Notes under the pieces: generated by a model
Databases searched by the model: none
What the model saw: the letters and a program-made list of their open reading frames with translations, nothing else
What the model was told of the DNA's origin: nothing
NCBI GenBank assembly: GCA_963707445.1
Contig: CAVPPW010000010.1
Location: 1 to 64,000 of the forward strand
Length of the DNA stretch: 64,000 nucleotides
DNA from: JALORV01 sp963707445
Lineage (GTDB): Bacteria; Pseudomonadota; Gammaproteobacteria; Burkholderiales; Burkholderiaceae_F
Direction: 5' to 3'
Part shown: positions 16,536-25,230 of the stretch, in pieces
How positions within the stretch are numbered: the stretch's first letter is position 1
How the letters are laid out: the number at the start of each line of letters is the position of its first letter
Made by a program: the position numbers and the translations under genes

Positions 16536-16991
16536 ATGGCTGCACTCTTCGCCTTCCTCCATCACCTCGCAGCATTCGCCCTGGTTTCGGCGATCGCCGT
16601 CGAGTTCGCGCTGATCAAGGGCGAGCTGAACGTAGCCAACGCCAGGAAGATTCTGCGGGCGGATCAGATCTATGGTGCTGCCGCGGGCGCATTGCTCGTC
16701 ATCGGCTTGTTGCGAGTGTTCTTCTTCGAGAAGGGTGCGGCCTATTACTTCCACAGCGTGCCGTTCATTGCGAAACTCTCGCTCTTCGCCGCGGTCGGGC
16801 TGCTGTCGATCTATCCGACCAAGAGAATTCTTTCGTGGCGAGCTGCATTGAAGGAAGGTCGGGCGCCCTCGGTGACAGAGGAGTCGATACGCTCGATGCG
16901 CGCCGTCATTCACTCGGAGCTGGCCGGCGTTGCTCTGATCCTGTTGTGTGCGGCGCTGATGGCCCGCGGAGTCGGATACTTCGGAGCATGA
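16536..16991 (+). CDS. DUF2214 membrane protein
   Basis: A 151-residue integral membrane protein with four helices and the DUF2214 pattern: FLHHLAAFALVSAIAVEFAL, then ILRADQIYGAAAGALLVIGL and FEKGAAYYFHSVPFIAKLSL. Members are found next to stress and transport genes but have no known function. It starts 12 bases after the VOC gene and probably shares its transcript. Confidence 0.88.
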   Translation: MAALFAFLHHLAAFALVSAIAVEFALIKGELNVANARKILRADQIYGAAAGALLVIGLLRVFFFEKGAAYYFHSVPFIAKLSLFAAVGLLSIYPTKRILSWRAALKEGRAPSVTEESIRSMRAVIHSELAGVALILLCAALMARGVGYFGA

Positions 16992-17013
16992 GTGGCTGGC
17001 AGGTCGTTTTCGC

Positions 17014-17436
17014 ATGAAGCCTCGCATCACGTTGATCACGCTCGGGGTTGATGACCTTGCGCGGGCGGTGCGGTTTTACCGTGACGGCCTGGGCCTGAAG
17101 ACCGATGGCATCGTCGGCACTCAATTCGAGTACGGCGCGGTGGCGTTCTTCGACCTTCAGTCCGGTCTGAAGCTTGCGCTATGGCCGAGGACGAGCATCG
17201 CGCACGACACGGGGATTGCCGCCGGCGGTCTCAGCGCCACGGAGTTCACCCTCGGGCACAACGTCGCGTCGAGCGCGGAGGTCGACGCGGTCATGGAACA
17301 GGCCAAGCGGGCGGGAGGGACCATTGTGAAGCCCGCGCATGAAACGTTCTGGGGCGGATATGCTGGGTACTTCCAGGATCCGGACGGGCATCTTTGGGAG
17401 GTCGCGTGGAATCCTCAGTGGAGTGCGCCGGAGTGA
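17014..17436 (+). CDS. VOC-family (glyoxalase-like) protein
   Basis: A 140-residue VOC protein of a different branch from the two above: ITLGVDDLARAVRFYRDGLG, AVAFFDLQSGLKLALWPR, and GYAGYFQDPDGHLWEVAWNP at the end, with the Glu in LWEVA as a likely metal ligand. This branch is annotated broadly as glyoxalase/bleomycin-resistance-like; no substrate is known. It starts 22 bases after the DUF2214 stop. Confidence 0.87.
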   Translation: MKPRITLITLGVDDLARAVRFYRDGLGLKTDGIVGTQFEYGAVAFFDLQSGLKLALWPRTSIAHDTGIAAGGLSATEFTLGHNVASSAEVDAVMEQAKRAGGTIVKPAHETFWGGYAGYFQDPDGHLWEVAWNPQWSAPE

Positions 17437-17470
17437 CGGACAAGTCGGGCATGACGGAACGGGAATTCGC

Positions 17471-17863
17471 ATGAACGCGGACGAGCAGGCCATCCGCGAC
17501 CTGGTTGCATCGTGGCATCGCGCGACCGCCGCGGGCGACGTCGATGCGGTGCTGGCGCTAATGGCCGACGACGTGATCTTTTTGGTGGCGGGTCAGCCAC
17601 CGATGCGCGGCCGCGCAACTTTCGCGCACGGGCTGCGCAAACTGTTGAGCGAGCATCGCATCGATTCGAGCGGCGAGATCCAGGAGATCGTGGTCTCAGG
17701 CGACCTCGCATACTGCTGGGCCATGCTGACCGTTCGCGTCACTTCGCTCGCGGGCGGAACGGAGACTTCGCGCCGAGGCAACGCATTGTCCATTTTGCGC
17801 AAGCAGGCGAACGGCTCGTGGCTCGTCGTCCGCGACGCGAACCTTCTTTCTGCTGCTGAATGA
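17471..17863 (+). CDS. SnoaL/NTF2-like protein (SgcJ/EcaC family), second copy
   Basis: A 130-residue paralogue of the protein at 12783-13175. Shared elements are DEQAIRDL, LMADDVIFLVAGQPPMRG and the closing NALSILRKQANGSWLVVRDA. Both copies begin the same way (acidic helix then WH/WI) and have the same length. The ATGA at its 3' end overlaps the next gene's start. Function is unknown; the fold binds small hydrophobic ligands. Confidence 0.85.
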   Translation: MNADEQAIRDLVASWHRATAAGDVDAVLALMADDVIFLVAGQPPMRGRATFAHGLRKLLSEHRIDSSGEIQEIVVSGDLAYCWAMLTVRVTSLAGGTETSRRGNALSILRKQANGSWLVVRDANLLSAAE

Positions 17864-18258
17864 AGCAAGAGCAACCTCGAAATTCAGACCTGCCGACGAC
17901 TGAGCACGGTCCGGCCCCGTTTCTGGTGGCGGCCATTCTTGGAGCTGCGTTGTGGTTGGGCACGGCGACGCTGACCGGAAGGCACGAGGCGTGGGACGCA
18001 GGCGCGTACTGGGCGTTCGCCTACCCGGCCGCCATTGTCGGCGCAGCTCTTCTGGGCTACTTCTATCCCGAGCGGCCGTGGCGCTGGCCCGCGGTTCTTT
18101 TCGCCACGCAGTTTCTCGCGATGTGCATTCAAAGCGGGGAGCTCGGCGGTCTCTGGCCGCTGGGAATCGTGATGTTCGCCGTCCTGGCCATCCCCGCGGT
18201 GATCGCGGCCCGCCTTGCCGCGCGATTCGCCCGACGGTCTGCGCAAGGCGACGCCTAG
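17860..18258 (+). CDS. Hypothetical membrane protein
   Basis: A 132-residue protein with four hydrophobic helices (about residues 20-38, 49-67, 75-92 and 97-118) and a polar N-terminus; ends in an Arg-rich tail (ARLAARFARRSAQGDA). It is not matched to a named family. Its ATG overlaps the stop of the SnoaL-like gene by four bases (ATGA), so the two are coupled. Confidence 0.75.
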   Translation: MKQEQPRNSDLPTTEHGPAPFLVAAILGAALWLGTATLTGRHEAWDAGAYWAFAYPAAIVGAALLGYFYPERPWRWPAVLFATQFLAMCIQSGELGGLWPLGIVMFAVLAIPAVIAARLAARFARRSAQGDA

Positions 18259-18266
18259 CCGCGCCC

Positions 18267-18821
18267 GTGCCCCGATTTGTTGCCCTGCTGCGCGGTATCA
18301 ACGTCGGCAAGGCCAGGCGCGTGCCGATGGCCGAGCTGCGAAACCTGCTGACTGCGCTTGGCTACCGCGACGTGCAGACGCTGCTCAACAGCGGCAACGC
18401 GATCTTCGAGAGCACGACCCGCTCCGCACCAGCACACGCGCATCGCATCGAAGCGGCGCTTGCCGAATCGTTCGGCATCGAAACACATGTGATCGTGAAA
18501 TCGGCTGCGGATCTCGCGGCAATCTGCGCGGAAAACGAACTTGCGGCCGTCGCCACGGACCCCTCGCGGCTGCTGGTGGCATGTACCGCACGCGCGGACG
18601 ATCTGCGCAGCCTCGCACTGCTGGCGCCGCTGACTCGCCCGCCGGAGAAGTTCCTTCTTGGCCGGCACGCGGCCTATCTGTGGTGCCCGGACGGGATACT
18701 CGAAAGTCGTGCAGCGGAGGCTCTACTCGGCAAGGCGGGTCGCGTGGCGACATCGAGAAATTGGGCGACCGTCGGGAAGATTGCGGCACTGATGGAGCGC
18801 AAGCGACTGGATCGATCCTGA
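18267..18821 (+). CDS. DUF1697 family protein
   Basis: A 184-residue protein with the DUF1697 hallmark N-terminus VPRFVALLRGINVGKARRVP, then LRNLLTALGYRDVQTLLNSG and the ending TSRNWATVGKIAAL. The length fits the family. DUF1697 proteins are widespread, cytoplasmic and uncharacterised. The start is a GTG eight bases after the upstream stop. Confidence 0.9.
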   Translation: MPRFVALLRGINVGKARRVPMAELRNLLTALGYRDVQTLLNSGNAIFESTTRSAPAHAHRIEAALAESFGIETHVIVKSAADLAAICAENELAAVATDPSRLLVACTARADDLRSLALLAPLTRPPEKFLLGRHAAYLWCPDGILESRAAEALLGKAGRVATSRNWATVGKIAALMERKRLDRS

Positions 18822-18996
18822 TCCAGGGGCGTCGCGGATTCCTTGTCCCAGCACGAGCGCCGGAGCATCCTGTCGGGACCGGTGCTTGCAGGTTACGGGC
18901 AGCCTGAGAGCGCTCGGCAGCGCCGCCTCCAAACCGTTGAGGACAGTGGGGGCAGCCGAGACTTCGATCGACGCGCCTCGTGTGCCGGAGCGACAC

Positions 18997-19422
18997 GTGA
19001 GTGAGATCATTGCCGAGGGCGGTTGTCTTTGTGGAGCCGTGCGCTACCGGGTCACCGGCGCTCCGCGCTCCAGCAGCGTGTGCTTCTGCCGCAGCTGCCG
19101 ACTTGCCAGCGGTGCGCCATCGGTCGGTTGGTTCGTCGTCGCCATGGGGCAATACACGCTGCTCAGCGGACAGCTCGCAACGTTCCGGTCATCGGCACCC
19201 GTCGTCAGGAGCTTCTGCGCAACGTGCGGGACACCGCTCGCATATCAGCACGCCGACGCCCCCGATGTCATCGAGCTCACGACGTCGACACTCGATGACC
19301 CGGGCCGGTTTTCGCCGACTCGGGAGATCTGGCATTCGCAGAAGGTTCCGTGGGCCGCATCGGATCCGGTGCTTGCGCACTATCGCCGCGAAAGTCAGGG
19401 CGAGTCCGATTCGGTCGCCTGA
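18997..19422 (+). CDS. GFA family (glutathione-dependent formaldehyde-activating-like) zinc protein
   Basis: A 141-residue protein with the zinc-binding cysteines of the GFA fold: GGCLCGAVRY, VCFCRSCRLASGAPSV and FCATCGTPLAY. The founding member catalyses S-hydroxymethylglutathione formation, but most paralogues have unknown roles, and no formaldehyde genes are near. GTG 18997 with GGAG upstream is preferred; the frame is open to 18886 without a better start. Confidence 0.88.
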   Translation: MSEIIAEGGCLCGAVRYRVTGAPRSSSVCFCRSCRLASGAPSVGWFVVAMGQYTLLSGQLATFRSSAPVVRSFCATCGTPLAYQHADAPDVIELTTSTLDDPGRFSPTREIWHSQKVPWAASDPVLAHYRRESQGESDSVA

Positions 19423-19464
19423 GCTCATTGACGGCTGCAGCCGATCATCAACGAAGGAGCGAAC

Positions 19465-19935
19465 ATGGCTGCGAAGAACCCTGGCGGCTGGAGGACCTGC
19501 AGCCGCGGTCACAAGTATCGAGGTGCGGGCCCCTGCCCGACCTGTTATCCGGGCTCGAAGAAACGCGCCAAGGCAGAACGCGCGCGTCCGCGCCAGGCCG
19601 AGCGCGCTAACCCGCTGAGGCGATCGATGCTCGATCTGCGCCCGACCTGCGAACACTGCAACAAGAAACTGCCACCGGATTCGCTCGAAGCCCGAATCTG
19701 CTCCTATGAATGTACGTTCTGCGCGACCTGCGTCGAAGGCATCCTGCAGGGTGTCTGTCCGAACTGCGGCGGCGGGTTCGCGCCCAGGCCGATCAGACCA
19801 TCGACGAACTGGAAGGGTGACAACTGCCTCGGCAAGAATCCTGCGAGCACCCGTATCCGGCACAGACCGGTTGATCCTACGGCGCATGCGCAGTTCGCGG
19901 CGTCGATCAGGCATATCCCACCGGAGAAACGGTAA
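19465..19935 (+). CDS. Zinc-ribbon-like segment fused to DUF1272 protein
   Basis: A 156-residue protein in two parts. Residues 1-35 hold a short Cys pair motif (RTCSRGHKYRGAGPCPTCYP) seen in small stand-alone proteins. Residues 55-145 are a DUF1272 domain with a run of metal-binding cysteines (PTCEHCNKKLPP, CSYECTFCATC, CPNCGGGF). The internal ATG at 19627, where DUF1272 would normally begin, has GAGG upstream, so this may be a fusion of two small genes or have a second internal start. It closes the + strand run of accessory genes. Confidence 0.8.
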   Translation: MAAKNPGGWRTCSRGHKYRGAGPCPTCYPGSKKRAKAERARPRQAERANPLRRSMLDLRPTCEHCNKKLPPDSLEARICSYECTFCATCVEGILQGVCPNCGGGFAPRPIRPSTNWKGDNCLGKNPASTRIRHRPVDPTAHAQFAASIRHIPPEKR

Positions 19936-20097
19936 CGTGCCGAGAGTTGGATTGCCTTCGGACCGGAGAACCCGCGGGGCAGAGGCGATCGGTACAGGGC
20001 CTGACGTACGGGATGCGGGCGCCGTGAACGTCTGACATGGCTAAGTCGCTCGCTATGTCCTCGGTACTTAGCGAATGACCCTTAGCACGCTCGCTTA

Positions 20098-20652
20098 TCA
20101 TGTCGCGAAGAGCTTATTGGCATCTTCGAACCGGCGGATGGCGCGATCAGCATCGAATGGCTGCTCCATCAGTGTTTCCGGATCCCATTCGCTACGGCGG
20201 GCGGAATTGAAGAAGTCGCCGCCGTAGACGTGGAGCGCCGCGGTCAGGCGCGGGATGGGATTGTTCACTGAGTGAATGACGTTGTCACCGAGCGGCTCGG
20301 CTTCGCCGACAGACAGCGACTTGGCGCCGGCCGCCTCCACCTTTCCGGCAACGCCCGGGACACGGCGCCAGAAGATGTTGTCCTCCCGCCCGGTATAAAT
20401 GCCGATCACCGCCCACATTTGATGGTTGTGCGGCATCACCGTCATCATCGGCGCCCACACGACGTTCAGCAGGGTCAGGTCGGCTGATTGATACAGCTTG
20501 TGCAGCCCAGCGCGCTGCGGTTCGCCTAAAGCCGCGAGCACGGCCGATGGATCGGACACGGCACGGGCGACGACCTCTCGCACATATTTGTGCGATTTGT
20601 CTGCCGCCATTGCATCGCGGCAGTCAGCGACGAATTGAAACAGATCGAACAT
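20098..20652 (-). CDS. Predicted metal enzyme of the double-stranded beta-helix (cysteine-dioxygenase-like) superfamily
   Basis: A 184-residue cupin-type protein. Likely iron ligands are the two histidines of MPHNHQMW and the one in HVYGGDFF; VIHSVNNPIPRLTAALH lies on the second strand set. This matches the predicted metal-dependent DSBH proteins related to cysteine and 3-mercaptopropionate dioxygenases. The substrate is unknown. It is on the strand opposite to the accessory run and lies just downstream of the haloperoxidase-like gene in the same direction. Confidence 0.8.
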   Translation of the reverse strand: MFDLFQFVADCRDAMAADKSHKYVREVVARAVSDPSAVLAALGEPQRAGLHKLYQSADLTLLNVVWAPMMTVMPHNHQMWAVIGIYTGREDNIFWRRVPGVAGKVEAAGAKSLSVGEAEPLGDNVIHSVNNPIPRLTAALHVYGGDFFNSARRSEWDPETLMEQPFDADRAIRRFEDANKLFAT

Positions 20653-20822
20653 GGCCTGGCTCGCGTTTCGCGCATGCCGAATGCGTCTTAACAGTCAAGG
20701 CGAATGTTTGCATCGCGAGTGACCGACCGCGTCGGGCCATGGTTGCGCGAGTGCGACACGGCCGACGAGCGCGGGTGCAAAAGTCGATGCGGCGGCGATC
20801 GTCGCGAAGCGCCGCCGCGTGA

Positions 20823-22096
20823 TCATGGCCGCTCTCCCAGTTGCGTGGTCTTGCGCGGCGAACCGGGGAATTCGCGCAGGACGATCTCGCCGATCCTGCG
20901 GCCGATCTCGGCTCCATCCACGTCTGCGCTGCGGAAATGGATGCCGCCCCAGACCCGCGCATTGTTCACTTCCTCCGTCAGCTCGGAGAACTTGTGATAG
21001 GTGCGCGTGACTCCGAAAGGACCTGGAGCGGTCACGCTGACGTCGACCTCGTCACTGCCGAAGAAACCCGCGCAGGACAGCTTCCGCGGCACCGGAAAAC
21101 ATCGCATGGGCGGAAGGGTATTCGGGATGCGGTGGCGTCACCAGCAGAGGCTCCCAGCCGGTATCGCCCTTGAGCGCGGCAATATTGAGATCCGTCGCGG
21201 CGCGAATGGCGGTGATCGGCCGCCAGTGCGGGCGCTTGTATTTCTCCTCGAAGGCGATGATCTGCGAGTCGGCGCTGGCCATGGACAGCAGCGCGAATAA
21301 CCGGGCATTTTCCGACAGCGACAGCCCCTTGGCTGCGGATGCGGCGCGGGCGGCCGCATGCCAGGGAACGGCCGTCTGCACGGTCCAGAAAATCGCTGCA
21401 GCGGTCTGGTCCGCAGTCCGCGTCGTGCTGTTGCGCGCGCCCACACTCTTGACCTCCTCGAAGTCACGCGCGAACTGCGCGGTCGTGAAGGCGGGCGCGC
21501 CTTTGAAGTCGAGACCGGTCCTGCTGCGCAGCACGAACGGCGTGACCGCGCCCCATTGCGCCAGGATCGCCGGCAGCGATTGGGGCGGGGTGAGCTGATA
21601 GAGACCAGCGCCGGGCTTCGGGGTGAACGCGACCTTCGCGGCGGCGCCATCGGTGCTGCGCAGCGCCACGATTTTTTCAGCGATTTGGCCCGCCGAGCGC
21701 GATCCCGTCGGTCTTGCCTTGCCCGTCGGCGATCTTGGACAGGCTGACGTTCAGCGCCGCGTCCAGCATGGGCCGCTCCGCCGGCGCGAGCCGCACCAGG
21801 CTCCCGTGAGCGGCCGCGACAACCGCGGCCTCCACCGAGGTTCCGGCCGGCGCCTCGACGTCGATCGCGTAGGCGCCACTCTTCCGGTCGACGGCGCGCA
21901 CCGCGTCGTAGATCGCGCCGTGAACAATCGCGAGCGCGCGCGATTGCAGGATCGAATTGGGAGGGACTGCGGTCGCGTTCAGCGCGATCACATTCCAGTC
22001 GGTCACCGCATCGGCCTGCGCATGCGCGATGGGAAGCAGGCAAGCCGTCGTTAGAGCCGAAACGGCGAGGATTCGCAGGATACCGGTGCGGGCCAT
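20823..22096 (-). CDS. Vanadium-dependent haloperoxidase / PAP2-superfamily protein (secreted, frameshifted)
   Basis: Begins with a signal peptide (ILAVSALTTACLLPIAHAQA) behind a strong GGAGGAA site. The vanadate/phosphate-binding motifs of the PAP2 fold are present: KYKRPHWRPITAIR, HPEYPSAHAMFSG and the C-terminal VWGGIHFRSADVDGAEIGRR. In this family the trio binds vanadate for halide oxidation, or phosphate in acid phosphatases, so the activity is open. The frame shifts near 21675 and 21090; rejoined, it is about 420 residues with no missing motif. A divergent LysR gene suggests regulation. A related C-terminus lies at the right end of the window. Confidence 0.83.
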
Positions 22097-22209
22097 TGAT
22101 GTTCCTCCGAAGTCAGTTTCGAACGCCTGTCAACGCTAAGCGCACGGCGCTGATAGCGTCCAATGCATTTATTGTTTCTATATCGATGCAGAATTGTTAT
22201 AAGCGACGC
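22097..22209. promoter_or_regulatory. Divergent promoter region between haloperoxidase-like gene and LysR gene
   Basis: A 113-base gap, AT-richer in its right half (GCATTTATTGTTTCTATATC, 22163-22182) than anything around it. LysR regulators commonly bind such divergent gaps at T-N11-A sites; several candidate pairs exist here, so no single operator is proposed. Confidence 0.45.
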
Positions 22210-23154
22210 ATGAACCTTCGTCACTTGCACGCCTTTGCGACCATCGTCGATGTGGGCGGCCTCGCCCGGGCCGCGACGCGCTTGCATCTGAGCCAGCCCG
22301 CGTTGTCGCGGCAGATCCAGGCGCTGGAAGCCGATCTTGGCGTGCCGCTGTTCGACCGCATCGGTCGGCGCGTGCAACTGACGTCGCAAGGCGAAGACCT
22401 GCTGCGGCGCAGCCGCCGACTGCTCGCCGAAGCCGAGTCGCTCGGCGAGCGGGCTCGCGAGCTCAAGAGCGGCGAAACTGGAATCCTCAGGGTCGCCGCG
22501 ACACCGCAGGTGATCGAGAACCTGCTCGCGCCTTTTCTGATCCGCTATCGGCGCCGACATCCCGGCGTGGAGGTGCACCTGGTCGAGGATGGCGGCGCGC
22601 GACTGCTCGGCCGGCTCGAACGCGGCGAGGTTCATCTCAGCATTACGCCGGCGGGCACGACGCGCTTTGAAGGCCGGTTGCTATATCCGATGCATGTGGT
22701 CGCTGCACTGCCGTCCGCGCACCGGTTGGCCCGCCGAACCTTGCTCGAGATCGCCGAACTTGAAGACGAGCCGTTGCTGCTGCCGCAACGCGGGTTCGGT
22801 TCGCGCGAGTGGTTCGACATCGCGTGTGACATTGCGCATATCCGGCCGCGTGTGCTCCTGGAGAGCGCGGCACCGCACACGCTGGTCGCCCTCGCGGCGA
22901 CCGATTACGCGATTGCAATCCTTCCCTCGAATGCCCGTGTGCCAAGTGACAGCGTCCGCGCGATTCCGCTGGTTCATCGCGGCGCGTCGATCGGCAGGTG
23001 GGCGCATATCGCGTGGGATCCGCAGCGGTTTCTGGCACCCTACGCGGAGCATTTCGTGACCGAGCTGGTGGCCCATTGCCGGCGCGACTTCCCCGGCCGC
23101 GAACTCATCAAGCGCGCGCCACCTCTGCCGCAGCCAAGAAAGCAACAGGCCTGA
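22210..23154 (+). CDS. LysR-family transcriptional regulator
   Basis: A 314-residue LysR-type regulator. The N-terminal winged helix-turn-helix is clear: MNLRHLHAFATIVDVGGLAR, AATRLHLSQPALSRQIQALE and LGVPLFDRIGRRVQLTSQGE. The rest is a periplasmic-binding-protein-like effector domain (ILRVAATPQVIENLLAPFLI onward). Divergent orientation to the haloperoxidase-like gene makes that gene the likely target. The effector is not predictable. Confidence 0.93.
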   Translation: MNLRHLHAFATIVDVGGLARAATRLHLSQPALSRQIQALEADLGVPLFDRIGRRVQLTSQGEDLLRRSRRLLAEAESLGERARELKSGETGILRVAATPQVIENLLAPFLIRYRRRHPGVEVHLVEDGGARLLGRLERGEVHLSITPAGTTRFEGRLLYPMHVVAALPSAHRLARRTLLEIAELEDEPLLLPQRGFGSREWFDIACDIAHIRPRVLLESAAPHTLVALAATDYAIAILPSNARVPSDSVRAIPLVHRGASIGRWAHIAWDPQRFLAPYAEHFVTELVAHCRRDFPGRELIKRAPPLPQPRKQQA

Positions 23155-23165
23155 CGACAACCCCT

Positions 23166-23419
23166 ATGGCGCCAAGCCTGCAACAGTGCAGGCTGACACT
23201 GTCCGGCCGTTCTGTTGGTCTTGCTTGCCCTCATTGCGTTCTGGCCGCAGTACCTCTCGAAGTTTGGTGCTGCTTGACCAGTACACGCACGCGTACACCT
23301 TTCTCGATTTTCTCTGGCTGCTCGTCCTTATCGCCCAGCCACTCTGCTTTCGCACACGGTTGTTGCGTACGCACCGCTTGCTCGGGCGTGCGGCGATCGC
23401 CGTGGGTGCTCGCGTCTGA
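23166..23419 (+). pseudogene. Truncated membrane-protein gene remnant
   Basis: Two overlapping frames together read VLLALIAFWPQYLSKFGAA then QYTHAYTFLDFLWLLVLIAQ and TRLLRTHRLLGRAAIAVG, followed by a stop. This resembles only the first two to three helices of a larger multi-helix membrane protein family; the remainder is absent and an unrelated gene follows within 40 bases. Besides one frameshift near 23275, the 3' loss shows that this is a true remnant rather than a sequencing effect. Confidence 0.5.
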
Positions 23420-23458
23420 AGGCAGTGATAATGTGACGTGGTTCGCTTGGACAGATCC

Positions 23459-24560
23459 ATGTCGTGCCTGCGCCTGTCGCGTAGCCTCTTGTGCATTCTC
23501 ACCGCAGCTCTGGGGTGCACTGCAGGCCGCACGCGCTGACGAGGCGTCGCCAGCGGCCTCGTTCGTATACGTCGCGAATAACCGCGCGGGGACCGTCAGC
23601 GCATTTCACATTGACGTCACGACCGGCGCTCTTACGCGGCTTGCCGCGGTAGCCATAGCGACCGACAAGAATCCCTATTCTGTCGCGGTAGACCCTGCCG
23701 GGCGCTGGCTCTACGTTACGCATGGCGATGCGAGCAGCATCGTGGCGTTCAGCATAGATCGGATGAACGGTCAGCTAGAGCCCGCACCGAACTCGCGTAC
23801 CGCGACTGGCGAATATCCGGTCTCGGCCGCGATCGACCCTGCCGGACGTTTCCTCTACGTATCGACCATGGTCGCCAATGCGATCGATGTCTACGCGATC
23901 AATCCAACCACTGCCGCACTTAGTCCGGTTGTTGGGTCACCGTTTGCCGCCGGCACGCGTCCCTCCGGTGCCGCGATCCATCCCAACGGCCGGTTCCTCT
24001 ACGTCACCAATCTCACGACCGATAGTGTCGTCGCGTTCGCGATCGATCGCGTCAAGGGGACACTCAAGCCCATCCCCGGGTCCCCATTTCCTGCTGGAAG
24101 GAACCCGCGAGCGATCGCCATCGAGCCAGGCGGGCGATTCGCGTACGTCGTCAACGCCGTGTCAAATGATGTTTCGAGCTACCGTATCGACCCAAGGTCC
24201 GGCGCGTTAGCCCCGCACCCTAGCGGGCCAGTGCCTACTGGCGAGAATCCTCGCGCCGCGGTTGTCGCACCTAGCGGTCGCTACCTGTACGTCGCCGCAA
24301 ATTCCAGCGACTCCATCTGGGCCTATTCCATTGACCGCGTGAGCGGTGCCTTGCGACCATTGCTCGGACAGCCGTTTGCAGCGGGTAAGAAACCGCGCGG
24401 GCTCGCCATCGACAGGCGGGGATGGTTCCTCTACTGCACCAATTACGACTCTAATAGCGTGTCGGCGTACCGCATCGATCCCGCCACAGGGGCACTTAAC
24501 GCGATCCCTGGATCGCCCTACGGTACTGGTGATGGACCTTTTGGCATCGCGGTCTTCTGA
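23459..24560 (+). CDS. Seven-bladed YVTN/lactonase-type beta-propeller protein
   Basis: Seven repeats of about 43 residues, each with a FLYVTN-like strand (FVYVANNRAGTVSAFHID, WLYVTHGDASSIVAFSID, FLYVTNLTTDSVVAFAID and others) and a GSPFAAG-like turn. This is the 6-phosphogluconolactonase-like/YVTN propeller fold, usually exported. ATG 23459 would supply a signal peptide (RLSRSLLCILTAALG) but in another frame; a one-base shift near 23512 joins it to ARADEASPAASFVYV. Without the shift, no good start exists. The role may be lactonase or a surface propeller. Confidence 0.8.
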
Positions 24561-25230
24561 CAGCCCTTGTCGGGCGCTGCACCTAGCCGCGAGATGGTTG
24601 AGCGATGGCGTAGCGAATTTCTTTCAAAGCGCCAAATATATGGCGCACTTTCCGCGCGGTCGCGTTGGGTTCATTCGTCAAAGTTCTGCGTTCGGGCAAG
24701 GGGCTGGAACGAGTCGCGTTGGGCCATCCTGCAATCGGCATCAGCGCATTGCTGGTCCGGCCCGCGGCCCCGCTCACATCCAGGATCCGCCACGGCCACT
24801 TCCGACCGAACCGACGGACAAGCGTCCGACCGACATTAACGACGGTTCAGCGGTACAGCGGACAGTCGTCTTGAAGAACGATCACACGTCCGGTCTCGGC
24901 AACTGCTGTCATTCGCCGGCGAACCTAAACGGCAGCAGGCAGTTGAAACAGACATTCGCTGCGAACGTGTACACGGCGGCTCATGGCCGGGAGTGTGAGT
25001 TCGCAGCGGCGCCGGGAAGCTGCCCCTCGGTGTACGGGCCAGGCCGGCCAAGGGCGGCTTTCAGCGTCAATCAGGAATTCACACTCTCGGCCAGGAGCCG
25101 ACATTTCGAAAGTTCGCTCATTTTCCCATTAGCAGACATTGAACACCCTTGCGGGCCACATGGATGGAGTCGGCATTGACTACACTGGTTGGATATGCGC
25201 CGGCGATCCGGCCACTCAATGGAGTTGCTC
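24561..25230. other. Non-coding stretch
   Basis: About 670 bases with no gene I can support; long open frames here are antisense or lack coding character. It contains an inverted repeat (see 24985-25092). Confidence 0.6.
24985..25092. repeat. Imperfect 18-base inverted repeat
   Basis: GGCCGGGAGTGTGAGTTC (24985-25002) and GAATTCACACTCTCGGCC (25075-25092) pair at 16 of 18 positions with a 72-base interval. They could be ends of a small mobile-element remnant or a regulatory structure. Confidence 0.45.

Noticed and set aside
12783..19935. attC sites between all genes of the accessory run
   Set aside because: Weak matches such as GTTTAAC (14749), GTTGGAC (14093) and GTTGAAT (13241) have no proper partner boxes, and many genes overlap.
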